Positions 1 through 7,215 of a stretch of DNA of 13,910 nucleotides are shown here, in pieces. The translations under genes and the position numbers were made by a program. The stretch's first letter is position 1; each line of letters opens with the position of its first letter. The notes beneath the pieces were generated by a model that did no database searches, had not been told where the DNA came from, and saw nothing but the letters and a program-made list of their open reading frames with translations. The stretch spans positions 1-13,910 of the forward strand of contig JALHLL010000074.1 in NCBI GenBank assembly GCA_022844575.1. The letters run 5' to 3'. The stretch is from a bacterium. Its GTDB lineage: Bacteria; Bacteroidota; Ignavibacteria; Kapaibacteriales; UBA961.

Positions 1-38
1 CTTATAGTCATGTAAGTTCGATGGCAGTGACAAAATAA
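1..38 (+). CDS. 3' end of an upstream T9SS-sorted surface protein (partial)
   Basis: Only the last twelve full codons and the TAA stop (36-38) are inside the window; they read YSHVSSMAVTK at the end. These residues and their DNA are identical to the C-terminal end of the gene at 308-4618, whose last residues belong to a type IX secretion sorting domain. The upstream gene is therefore most likely a tandem paralogue that shares at least its C-terminal sorting signal with the 308-4618 gene. How far upstream the similarity runs cannot be seen. The reading frame is supported by the match and by the palindrome and terminator that follow at the same distance as in the downstream copy. Confidence 0.8.
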   Translation, partial: YSHVSSMAVTK

Positions 39-61
39 GGTGTAAAGAAAAACTTAACATA

Positions 62-77
62 CTTAACATATGTTAAG
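62..77. repeat. 16-base perfect palindrome (copy 1)
   Basis: CTTAACATATGTTAAG is its own reverse complement. It is preceded by a direct repeat of ACTTAACAT (52-60 and 61-69), so the left half-site occurs twice. It lies between the stop codon and the terminator hairpin. It could be a protein-binding site, a small extra hairpin or a recombination remnant; nothing in the window decides between these. Confidence 0.6.
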
Positions 78-78
78 C

Positions 79-116
79 AAAAGGCGGTATTACTTCATAG
101 TGATACCGCCTTTTTT
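79..116 (+). terminator. Rho-independent terminator of the upstream paralogue
   Basis: A stem built on GGCGGTAT / ATACCGCC is extended inward by TAC/GTG (one T-G wobble), closes on the loop TTCATA and is followed by six T (111-116). The A-run at 79-82 can pair with the first T residues. It sits about 40 bases after the stop codon at 36-38. Confidence 0.9.
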
Positions 117-119
117 ATG

Positions 120-307
120 TAAACAAGGAGAGTAAGTATTGAATTATGACCCAATATTGAGACATTTTGTTGTTTTCAACATTATTACTATTAAATCCAT
201 AAGTACAATAAGCATAAAATTTGTAAATTGTGATTGAGAGACTCTGTTATTATACATTTTGACTTTTGATATAATTATATTTTTTTTCACGATAAATGGA
301 ATAGTGT
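120..307 (+). other. AT-rich leader of the large surface-protein gene
   Basis: This 188-base stretch holds no convincing gene. It is very AT-rich and should contain the promoter of the gene starting at 308, because a strong terminator precedes it. A TATAAT hexamer at 270-275 is the best -10-like element, but the matching -35 position (TTATTA, 247-252) is poor. TACATTTTG at 253-261 resembles the Bacteroidota -7 element TAnnTTTG with one extra base, with no TTTG at the expected upstream distance. There is no clear Shine-Dalgarno sequence before the ATG. Confidence 0.3.
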
Positions 308-3300
308 ATGAAAAAGTTTTTGCTTCTTGTTTGCTGGGCTTTGCTCTTATCGCAAAGTAGTATGTTTGCACAAGTTAAGGCTAAAGATGTGAAAACCGAC
401 CTGACTAAACTTCTCGGAAGTACAAATGCAGGTACGGAATTTTATGTTTCGTTCCCGCCATGTTACGAAGAGGAATCGCAAGGTGCTGCAAATGCAACTG
501 TGCTTTTTGTAGCGTCAGCGATTAAACAACCGATTACGGTAGAAATACCCGGTACAGGTTATAGCCAAACCCAAATGGCTAAGGCGAATGATGTTATTGA
601 ATTCCGTTTCACACCTGCACAAGGGCAACCATATACTAAACGTGGTGGACAAAAAGCTCCCCCTGAAAGAATATATGGTAAATGTGGTATCCATCTTACC
701 TCGTTGGCTCCAGTTGTTGTGTATGGGGTTTCGAGATTCTTTTATACTTCCGACGGTTTTCTTGCAATACCTGTTTCAGGTTTGGGTACTAAATATGTCG
801 TTGAGTCTTATCCTCAGTACACAGCTACGGGTTCTACCTACAAACTTCCTTCAATGACAAATATTGTTGCAGCGTATGATAATACTGTTGTAACATTTAT
901 TATGGGGGGAAATAAAGCCTCAATCACTACTGGTGGACAGAAACCCAACCAATCTAGACAATGGACATTGATGGAAGGGGATGTACTTTGTTATGCAAAT
1001 GACGATGATGGACAAGATTTATCAGGCAGTTTGATAACTTCGGACAAACCTGTTGCAGTTACCTCCGGCAATCAATGCGCGAATATACCGGCAGGTGTTT
1101 ATGCTTGCGATTATACGGTGGATATGGATATTCCATGTGAAACATGGGGTAAAGAGTATCATGTTACCCCGGTTAAAAATAGATTATATAATCCGGTTGT
1201 GAGAGTTTATGCACACCCTGATTATAAGAACATACAAATATATAGGGATGGACAGCCGTGGAAAGTTTTGTCTAATAATAATAGAACGGAGAATTCAGCA
1301 TTTTTTGAAGCACGTTCCAGTGATGGTTCCCCAAGACCGGTTGTTATTTCAGGAGATAAACCAATCCATGTTTCACTTTATAATCCCGGTCAAACAGATG
1401 ATGATGTTTCGAGTGATCCGTTCCAATATGTATTGACTCCTATAGAACAATATCAAACGGAAATCGTATTTGCAACACCGGCAGCTAAGGGTGGAATGGC
1501 ACCATTTGATAGAAATTTTGTGAATATAGTGTATGCCGTTGGGGAAGGGGATGTTATACCGCAGGATTTGGAATTTGCATCGGTTAATAATGGAGCTTTC
1601 GAATGGCGTACGGTAGCAAGTCGTTTTGGTTCATCACCCGGAAAGTTGTTCACATCCATATCCTCGAATGGCGAACGATATGCAATTAAGCAAATAGACT
1701 TACCTACCGTTGGTGTATATCGTATCAGAGCAAAAAAACCATTTGCGGCTTATGCATATGGGTTCTCGAACTACGACTCCTACGGATTTCCTACGAGTGT
1801 CGCATTGGGTAATTTATCGAAAAAAGATACGGTTAATCCTAATCCCGAATATAAAGTATTATGCGATGGTTCGGTAGTTGGTGCCGATGGTAAATCTCCT
1901 ATCGTAACTGATTTACCGAATGATGCGAATGTACGTTCGAATCTTGCGATCATCTATATGGATCAAGACCCCGATTCGAGCTATAATTATGATTTCAAAT
2001 TCGATAAAATTATCGCCGGTCAATCCATACGCACAAATTGGACATTAAAAGTAATTGATCCTGCCAAAGATGCACGAGCGAAACTATACTTTATCGATAA
2101 AGCCGGTAACGATACCTCAATCACCATTCAGTATAATGCATTCAAAGTAATCCTCGAAACAAATCCTACGGATTTCGGAGCGGTCAAAGTAGGTCAACTT
2201 GTAACCAAAACATTCAAAGCAATCAATAATTCCGATTTTCCTGCGACGGTAAAACGTCTTGAATTAAAGGACAGTAAAGTCGGATTTACGATTACGGAAA
2301 CAAACGGAACGGCGATATCCTTACCGTTTACGATGTCACCCAAAGAAGAAAAGACCTTCAATGTTAGTTTCATCAGTGATAAATCGGGAGATTTCCGCGA
2401 TCATATCGGCATCGGAGATGATTGCGTATTCGGTTATCCTGTTGAAGTATTGGCCAAACCGGGTGAACCGATCATATTGGTAGAATCGGATGCTATCTTC
2501 GGACAAATGACGGTAAATGATAATGCCGAACGCGACTTTACCGTTAGAAATATCGGAACCGCACCATTGGTTGTCGAGGGTTATACCTTACCGGTTAATC
2601 CCGAGTTCACGATCTACTATAACGGTACTAAATTGGATGGCACTAATGGTATCACAAAAACAAATCCATTGATATTGCAGCCCAATGGTCCTCCGCGCGC
2701 ATTCAAAGTGCGATTTATCCCGACGGCTGAGAAAAAGTATGATGATAAGATGGAGTTTATCAGCGATGCGGGAACGAATATTGATAATGTAGAGTTAATG
2801 AGCGGTGAAGGCATTAAACCGGGCTTATTGGCTACCGGTTTCGATTGGAAACGTCGTCGCATCAAAAAGGATTATAATGAAGTTGCAGCCATAACGTTAA
2901 GAAATACGGGAACACAAGCAATCACGATAACGGATGCAAGTAATCCGACTGCCGAGTTTAAGTATAATAAAGTGGATTTGACGATTACATTACAACCAAA
3001 TGAGTCAAAAACAATACCTGTGACCTTCAATCCACCGATGAGAGGTGATATGAATTATACGGTAAAATTCACGACAAATGATCCGACAATCAATCCTGAA
3101 GCCATCTTATTAGGTGCCGGTATTCTCGGCAAGATCAAAACCTCGGATGTAGATTTCGGACAGACGGCACTTGATAATGGAGTAGCGGTAGCAACTCAAG
3201 CGGTCGTGAAGAAAGTACGTTTTGAATATGAAGATGATTTATTCGGCGACAGCGTAACGGTACAGTTACCATTTACGGTAAATTTGGGGGAGATGCCTAT

Positions 3301-4618
3301 AGGTGCCACGAATAGTAATGTCTATGGCAGTCAGGGTTTTGCCCATGATCCGACGACAACGGTAACGAACGGAACGGCAACAGCACAAACAGTCACCTTG
3401 TACAAAGTAGGCGATTATGTAGAGTTTGATGCAGTATTCAACGGTCAGTCGGAAGGTAGTTTCCAAACACAGGTAATCTCGAGAAGTGATGCGGAAGCGG
3501 ATCAAACATCCACTCTGCGCGGTACCACAATCAATATCCCTTCAGGAACAGGCATTTTACAGACAGTACATGTTGATCCTCCTGTGCTTTGTGTAGGCGA
3601 TCCTAATCCTGCAGCGACGGTAATCACGGTATCGAATACAGGCGATGCGGACTTGACGGTAAGTTCAATTACGTATAATCCTGATCCGATGACGACACAA
3701 AATTGGTCAGTAGTCCAGGATTATTCCCCGACCTATTTTGTAGTGACGGAAAAAGGTACCGCAGATGAGAAACGTGATATTACGTATCAATTCAATACCC
3801 CGACGACAGCCGGAACATATTCGGTGGATGTTACGGTAGTATCGAGCGTAGGAAATAGAACGGAAACCTTAACAGGCAGAACGGTAGCATATTCGGGTGG
3901 CTTGGATATTAACAAAGTATCGGGAGATATCCAGTATGGACAGAATGCAACCTACAAAGTAACGCTTAGTGCGGCATCAGAACCTGTAGAAGCCAAAGTG
4001 AAGGACTTGACGCTGACGATTACCTATCCGTCGGAGATGTTTATCTATCAAGGCGGTGTATCGGTTAATAATCCTAATTGGACATTGGCGGGCGCGCCGG
4101 TTGATAATAATGGCAGTTTAGTTATAAAACTGACATCGTCGGTTGCTTCACCGATACCGGGGAATAATGCAATGATTGATTTGGTGAATGTATCATTCTT
4201 TACCTTATTACCATCGTCGAATTCATTTGCAAAAGGTACGGTTACCGCCGGAGCTGAGGCTAACTTATGTTTCCCGATAAGCGGTGACGGTATCGAAGTT
4301 GTCCCACCGGCAACATGTTACAATCAGGCACGTCGGATTTCGATGAGCGGACAATCGAACGGAATCAGTTCGATAACGCCTAATCCGACAACAAGTGCGG
4401 GTGGAGAAGTGAACTTCAGCATAGGATTGAAAACAACAACGACAATAACGATAATCGACGGCATCGGTAAAGAGGTATTAACGTTACCGCTGGGCATATT
4501 GGAGCCTGGTGAATATTCGGTAAATGTACCGACGGACAATTTATCATCGGGTACATATACAGTTAAATTAGTCTCGGGTCCTTATAGTCATGTAAGTTCG
4601 ATGGCAGTGACAAAATAA
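308..4618 (+). CDS. Secreted IgGFc-binding-like, Ig-like repeat, T9SS-sorted surface protein
   Basis: A 1436-residue protein with a signal peptide (residues 1-22, cut near FAQ). Residues about 42-500 resemble the IgGFc-binding N-terminal domain family: GTEFYVSFP near the start, then VVVYG, SDGFLAIPV and LGTKY. Several Ig-like modules of the choice-of-anchor D/ASPM-HYDIN type follow, roughly at 613-715, 722-833, 840-938 and 1085-1195, with marks such as FTVRNIGTAPL and ITVSNTGDADL. Residues about 1198-1330 look cohesin-like (QYGQNATYKVTLS). Residues 1353-1436 are a T9SS type A sorting domain (ITPNPTT, LSSGTYTVKLVSG). The product is expected to cross the outer membrane by type IX secretion and be anchored at the surface or released. 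The ATG at 308 is chosen because it gives a clean signal peptide; the RBS is weak. Its 3' end is identical to that of the preceding gene. Real binding of immunoglobulin is not implied; the role may be adhesion or matrix. Confidence 0.9.
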   Translation: MKKFLLLVCWALLLSQSSMFAQVKAKDVKTDLTKLLGSTNAGTEFYVSFPPCYEEESQGAANATVLFVASAIKQPITVEIPGTGYSQTQMAKANDVIEFRFTPAQGQPYTKRGGQKAPPERIYGKCGIHLTSLAPVVVYGVSRFFYTSDGFLAIPVSGLGTKYVVESYPQYTATGSTYKLPSMTNIVAAYDNTVVTFIMGGNKASITTGGQKPNQSRQWTLMEGDVLCYANDDDGQDLSGSLITSDKPVAVTSGNQCANIPAGVYACDYTVDMDIPCETWGKEYHVTPVKNRLYNPVVRVYAHPDYKNIQIYRDGQPWKVLSNNNRTENSAFFEARSSDGSPRPVVISGDKPIHVSLYNPGQTDDDVSSDPFQYVLTPIEQYQTEIVFATPAAKGGMAPFDRNFVNIVYAVGEGDVIPQDLEFASVNNGAFEWRTVASRFGSSPGKLFTSISSNGERYAIKQIDLPTVGVYRIRAKKPFAAYAYGFSNYDSYGFPTSVALGNLSKKDTVNPNPEYKVLCDGSVVGADGKSPIVTDLPNDANVRSNLAIIYMDQDPDSSYNYDFKFDKIIAGQSIRTNWTLKVIDPAKDARAKLYFIDKAGNDTSITIQYNAFKVILETNPTDFGAVKVGQLVTKTFKAINNSDFPATVKRLELKDSKVGFTITETNGTAISLPFTMSPKEEKTFNVSFISDKSGDFRDHIGIGDDCVFGYPVEVLAKPGEPIILVESDAIFGQMTVNDNAERDFTVRNIGTAPLVVEGYTLPVNPEFTIYYNGTKLDGTNGITKTNPLILQPNGPPRAFKVRFIPTAEKKYDDKMEFISDAGTNIDNVELMSGEGIKPGLLATGFDWKRRRIKKDYNEVAAITLRNTGTQAITITDASNPTAEFKYNKVDLTITLQPNESKTIPVTFNPPMRGDMNYTVKFTTNDPTINPEAILLGAGILGKIKTSDVDFGQTALDNGVAVATQAVVKKVRFEYEDDLFGDSVTVQLPFTVNLGEMPIGATNSNVYGSQGFAHDPTTTVTNGTATAQTVTLYKVGDYVEFDAVFNGQSEGSFQTQVISRSDAEADQTSTLRGTTINIPSGTGILQTVHVDPPVLCVGDPNPAATVITVSNTGDADLTVSSITYNPDPMTTQNWSVVQDYSPTYFVVTEKGTADEKRDITYQFNTPTTAGTYSVDVTVVSSVGNRTETLTGRTVAYSGGLDINKVSGDIQYGQNATYKVTLSAASEPVEAKVKDLTLTITYPSEMFIYQGGVSVNNPNWTLAGAPVDNNGSLVIKLTSSVASPIPGNNAMIDLVNVSFFTLLPSSNSFAKGTVTAGAEANLCFPISGDGIEVVPPATCYNQARRISMSGQSNGISSITPNPTTSAGGEVNFSIGLKTTTTITIIDGIGKEVLTLPLGILEPGEYSVNVPTDNLSSGTYTVKLVSGPYSHVSSMAVTK

Positions 4619-4641
4619 GGTGTAAAGAAAAACTTAACATA

Positions 4642-4657
4642 CTTAACATATGTTAAG
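4642..4657. repeat. 16-base perfect palindrome (copy 2)
   Basis: Same palindrome CTTAACATATGTTAAG as at 62-77, again preceded by the tandem ACTTAACAT (4632-4640, 4641-4649) and followed directly by the terminator stem. Confidence 0.6.
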
Positions 4658-4658
4658 C

Positions 4659-4696
4659 AAAAGGCGGTATTACTTCATAGTGATACCGCCTTTTTT
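4659..4696 (+). terminator. Rho-independent terminator of the large surface-protein gene
   Basis: Same hairpin as at 79-116: an 8-base GC-rich stem with a three-pair extension, loop TTCATA and a six-T tail. It separates the surface-protein gene from the protease gene, so the latter probably has its own promoter in the AT-rich 4700-4771 gap, where I find no clear consensus. Confidence 0.9.
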
Positions 4697-4771
4697 ATGC
4701 AACAATATCAGTAATTATTCGTTAATAATCATGTTCATAAACTGTATCATTTTATAAAAAAAGGTATAACA

Positions 4772-6325
4772 ATGAGAAAAAGTCAAATATTTGCATCACT
4801 GTTTTTTGTGGGTGTAGGGATTATATTTGGCGTCATACTACTCGCAAATTTCTCTGAAAGCGGCCTTCAATCACTTCTTGCCGGTGGTGTAGCAGATATT
4901 GGAGCAAAAAATGCACCCGTTACGCTCAATGAAAATGTAAAGGCGCTTAATAACGCTTTTGTTGCGGTAAGTGAAGCGTCGAATGAGACAGTCGTAAGTA
5001 TTAGTGTCGTTGCTGAAAAAAAAGTAGCTAAAAACCAAATGCGTGACTTCTTCAGATTTTTTGGTGAGCCCTTCGATCCGCGCGACAATAAAGGGAATGA
5101 AGAAGAGCAACCTGATACAGAAGAAAGTAGCGGAGCAGGATCAGGTGTAATCTTATCTGCCGACGGCTATATCGCAACAAACAATCACGTGGTCGAAGAT
5201 GCAAAAGATGATGGTATTAAAGTTATTTTACATGATAAAAGAGAATTTAAAGCTAAATTGATAGGTCGTGACCCACTTACGGATTTAGCTGTAATTAAGA
5301 TTGACGTGAACAATTTAAAGCCGGCTCACTTTGCAAACAGCGATCAAGTTCAGATCGGCGAATGGGTAATAGCTGTCGGAAATCCTTTGGGGCTTCGTTC
5401 TACCGTTACTACAGGTATAATAAGTGCATTGGGGCGTGGACAGTTAAACCTGAATAACGATCAGTATGCCGTAGAGAATTTCATACAGACGGATGCAGCC
5501 ATTAACCCCGGTAATAGCGGTGGCGGTTTGTTTAACCTCAATGGAAGTTTGGTTGGTATTAATACAGCTATAGCTTCTCGAACAGGATATTATAACGGTT
5601 ATGGTTTTGCAATACCTGCCAACTTGGTTAAGTCCGTAGTTCTTGATTTGATGGAAGATGGTAAAGTTGACAGAGGATATATCGGTGTGCAAATTTCTTC
5701 AGTTGATGAAGTAAGTGCAAAATCTTATAAATTAGACAAAGTTGCCGGCGTAATAGTACAAAAAGTATTGGAAGGAAGTCCTGCCGAAAGAGCCGGTCTT
5801 GAGATTGGTGATGTTATTCTTGATTTGGACGGAATGCCCGTTAATACATCAAATGAACTGCAAAGCAGAGTATCAATGCATAAAGCAGGTGATGATGTAA
5901 AATTGAAAATCTTGAGAGATGGTAAAGCAATTTATAAAACGGTAACTCTTAAGCCGCGTGATGAGGATTCAAAAACCGCGTCAAATGAAGTGAAAACAGG
6001 CAAGTCTGAAGATGAAGAAATCAATAAGCCTGTTAAGTTCGAAAAACTGGGCTTTTCCGTTTCTCCTGTTACAACGAAAGTAAAAGAAGATTTGGGTATA
6101 GATAAAGGTATTATAATTAATACAGTTGAACGCTACGGCGAAGCTGCAAGTAGGGGAATAGTCCCGAATGGAGTAATTCTTAAAGCAAATAATCAGGAAA
6201 TTTCAACAACCGGTCAATTCAAAAAAATAATTGAACAAAATGCAGGCGAAGTTGTACGGCTTCAAGTTAAATACAAAGACGGTGCGCGTTTAGTATTTAT
6301 AGAAGTTCCGAAGAATAACAGTTAA
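4772..6325 (+). CDS. degP: HtrA/DegP-type periplasmic serine protease with two PDZ domains
   Basis: A 517-residue Do-family protease/chaperone that degrades or refolds misfolded envelope proteins. An N-terminal hydrophobic segment (about 7-26) is a signal peptide or signal anchor. The trypsin-like domain shows the full catalytic triad: His139 (TNNHV), Asp171 (DLAVIKID) and Ser249 (INPGNSGGGLF). An acidic insert (about 109-120, EEEQPDTEE) precedes the catalytic core. PDZ1 spans about 300-390 (GYIGVQI, SPAERAGLEIGDVI). A charged linker (about 393-425) leads to PDZ2 at about 427-513 (LGFSVSPV, EAASRGIVPNGVI). Length and layout are normal for DegP/DegQ; the sequence cannot tell degP from degQ, so the symbol is a family label. 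The gene stands between two terminators and is probably transcribed alone. Context suggests quality control of the secreted and outer-membrane proteins coded nearby, which is inference. Confidence 0.95.
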   Translation: MRKSQIFASLFFVGVGIIFGVILLANFSESGLQSLLAGGVADIGAKNAPVTLNENVKALNNAFVAVSEASNETVVSISVVAEKKVAKNQMRDFFRFFGEPFDPRDNKGNEEEQPDTEESSGAGSGVILSADGYIATNNHVVEDAKDDGIKVILHDKREFKAKLIGRDPLTDLAVIKIDVNNLKPAHFANSDQVQIGEWVIAVGNPLGLRSTVTTGIISALGRGQLNLNNDQYAVENFIQTDAAINPGNSGGGLFNLNGSLVGINTAIASRTGYYNGYGFAIPANLVKSVVLDLMEDGKVDRGYIGVQISSVDEVSAKSYKLDKVAGVIVQKVLEGSPAERAGLEIGDVILDLDGMPVNTSNELQSRVSMHKAGDDVKLKILRDGKAIYKTVTLKPRDEDSKTASNEVKTGKSEDEEINKPVKFEKLGFSVSPVTTKVKEDLGIDKGIIINTVERYGEAASRGIVPNGVILKANNQEISTTGQFKKIIEQNAGEVVRLQVKYKDGARLVFIEVPKNNS

Positions 6326-6347
6326 TAATACATATCAAACAATTATG

Positions 6348-6378
6348 AACCCCGTATTATTATAATATGGGGTTTTTT
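6348..6378 (+). terminator. Rho-independent terminator of the HtrA gene, touching the next start codon
   Basis: The stem AACCCC-G-TATTA / TAATA-T-GGGGTT (one G-T wobble) has a three-base loop (6360-6362) and ends in a T-run reaching 6378. It begins 22 bases after the protease stop codon. The T-run stops two bases before the ATG at 6381, so this terminator also forms the whole immediate upstream region of the next gene. Confidence 0.85.
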
Positions 6379-6380
6379 AT

Positions 6381-7202
6381 ATGAATCAAATAAGTTCCTT
6401 TTCATATTATCCTAAAAGAGTTGTTTGTTTAACGGAAGAAACAACCGAAACACTCTATGCAATAGGGTCGCAAGATATAATAGTTGGGGTATCCGGCTTT
6501 TGTGTCCGACCGAAAAATGTTCGGAAGGAAAAGAAAACAATTTCTACGTACTTAGATGCAAAGTTCGATGAAATTATCGAATTGAGACCGGATGTAGTTT
6601 TTGCTTGGTCGGATTTACAGGCGGATATATGTTCGGAATTGATTAAGCGAGGTATTAATGTAATTTGTTTTAATCATCGTTCAATTGAAGGTATAAAACA
6701 AATGATTTTCCAACTCGGTTTGATGGTCGGGAAAGAAAAGGAAACTCAAGAGTTTTTAAGCAAAATAGAAGTTTCAATTTTGAAGGCGAGGGAGTTTTCA
6801 CTTACATTAAGCCATAAACCTAAAGTATATTTTGAGGAATGGTATGATCCTTTAATTAGTGGTATTTGTTGGGTAAGTGAAATTATAGAATTGTGCGGAG
6901 GCATGGACATATATTCAGAGAATAGACAATATCCTGATGCGAAAGGAAGAATAATTAAGGATGCAGATGAAATTGTAGAGAAGAATCCGGATATAATTTT
7001 GGTGTCATGGTGCGGAAAAATGTATAAGTCTGAAAAAATATTGGGTCGAAGTGGTTGGGATACGATTAGTGCAGTAAGAAATAATCAAATACATGAAATA
7101 CATTCATCCATTATTTTGCAGCCCGGTCCGGCGGCATTAACGGATGGAATAGATGAAGTAAAACGTATATATACGCATTGGAAAAACAGTTTATTACAAT
7201 AG
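6381..7202 (+). CDS. BtuF-like cobalamin-binding protein without signal peptide
   Basis: A 273-residue member of the periplasmic-binding-protein family of vitamin B12/iron-siderophore importers (BtuF/FecB-type fold). The N-terminal lobe begins KRVVCLTEETTETLYAIGS (12-30), with LRPDVVFAWSDLQ (68-80) and GINVICF (91-97). The C-terminal lobe has KPKVYFEEWYDP (146-157), VEKNPDIILVSW (199-210) and QPGPAALTDGIDEV (247-260), the last typical of proteins annotated as cobalamin-binding. There is no signal peptide or lipobox, and no permease or ATPase gene nearby, so this is probably a cytoplasmic relative and not the binding protein of an import operon. An in-frame TAA at 6363 blocks any longer start. 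The ATG follows a terminator T-run with no Shine-Dalgarno sequence. It precedes the methyltransferase gene by 13 bases and is likely co-transcribed with it. The ligand is inferred from family likeness only. Confidence 0.8.
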   Translation: MNQISSFSYYPKRVVCLTEETTETLYAIGSQDIIVGVSGFCVRPKNVRKEKKTISTYLDAKFDEIIELRPDVVFAWSDLQADICSELIKRGINVICFNHRSIEGIKQMIFQLGLMVGKEKETQEFLSKIEVSILKAREFSLTLSHKPKVYFEEWYDPLISGICWVSEIIELCGGMDIYSENRQYPDAKGRIIKDADEIVEKNPDIILVSWCGKMYKSEKILGRSGWDTISAVRNNQIHEIHSSIILQPGPAALTDGIDEVKRIYTHWKNSLLQ

Positions 7203-7215
7203 GAAAGAAATTTTA

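Larger units (their letters stand above)
1..119 (+). repeat. Direct repeat copy 1 (gene 3' end plus terminator)
   Basis: Positions 1-119 match 4581-4699 base for base; the first difference is at 120 (T) against 4700 (C), after which the sequences are unrelated. The repeat contains 38 bases of coding sequence, a short spacer, a 16-base palindrome and an intrinsic terminator. Its left end lies outside the window, so the true length is unknown. Identity through non-coding spacer as well as codons points to recent duplication or gene conversion rather than to selection on protein sequence alone. Confidence 0.95.
4581..4699 (+). repeat. Direct repeat copy 2 (gene 3' end plus terminator)
   Basis: This is the second copy of the 119-base repeat at 1-119, offset by exactly 4580 bases. 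It covers the last residues and stop of the 308-4618 gene, the spacer, the palindrome and the terminator. Similarity may extend further left in the copy outside the window; on this side the coding sequence continues upstream without interruption. Confidence 0.95.

Noticed and set aside
253..261. TACATTTTG as a Bacteroidota -7 promoter element for the gene at 308
   Set aside because: It has one base too many for TAnnTTTG and the nearest upstream TTTG (220-223) is about 29 bases away instead of 19-21.
6326..6380. Cobalamin riboswitch before the cobalamin-binding protein gene
   Set aside because: The gap is only 55 bases and is filled by a terminator hairpin, far too short for a riboswitch of about 200 bases.
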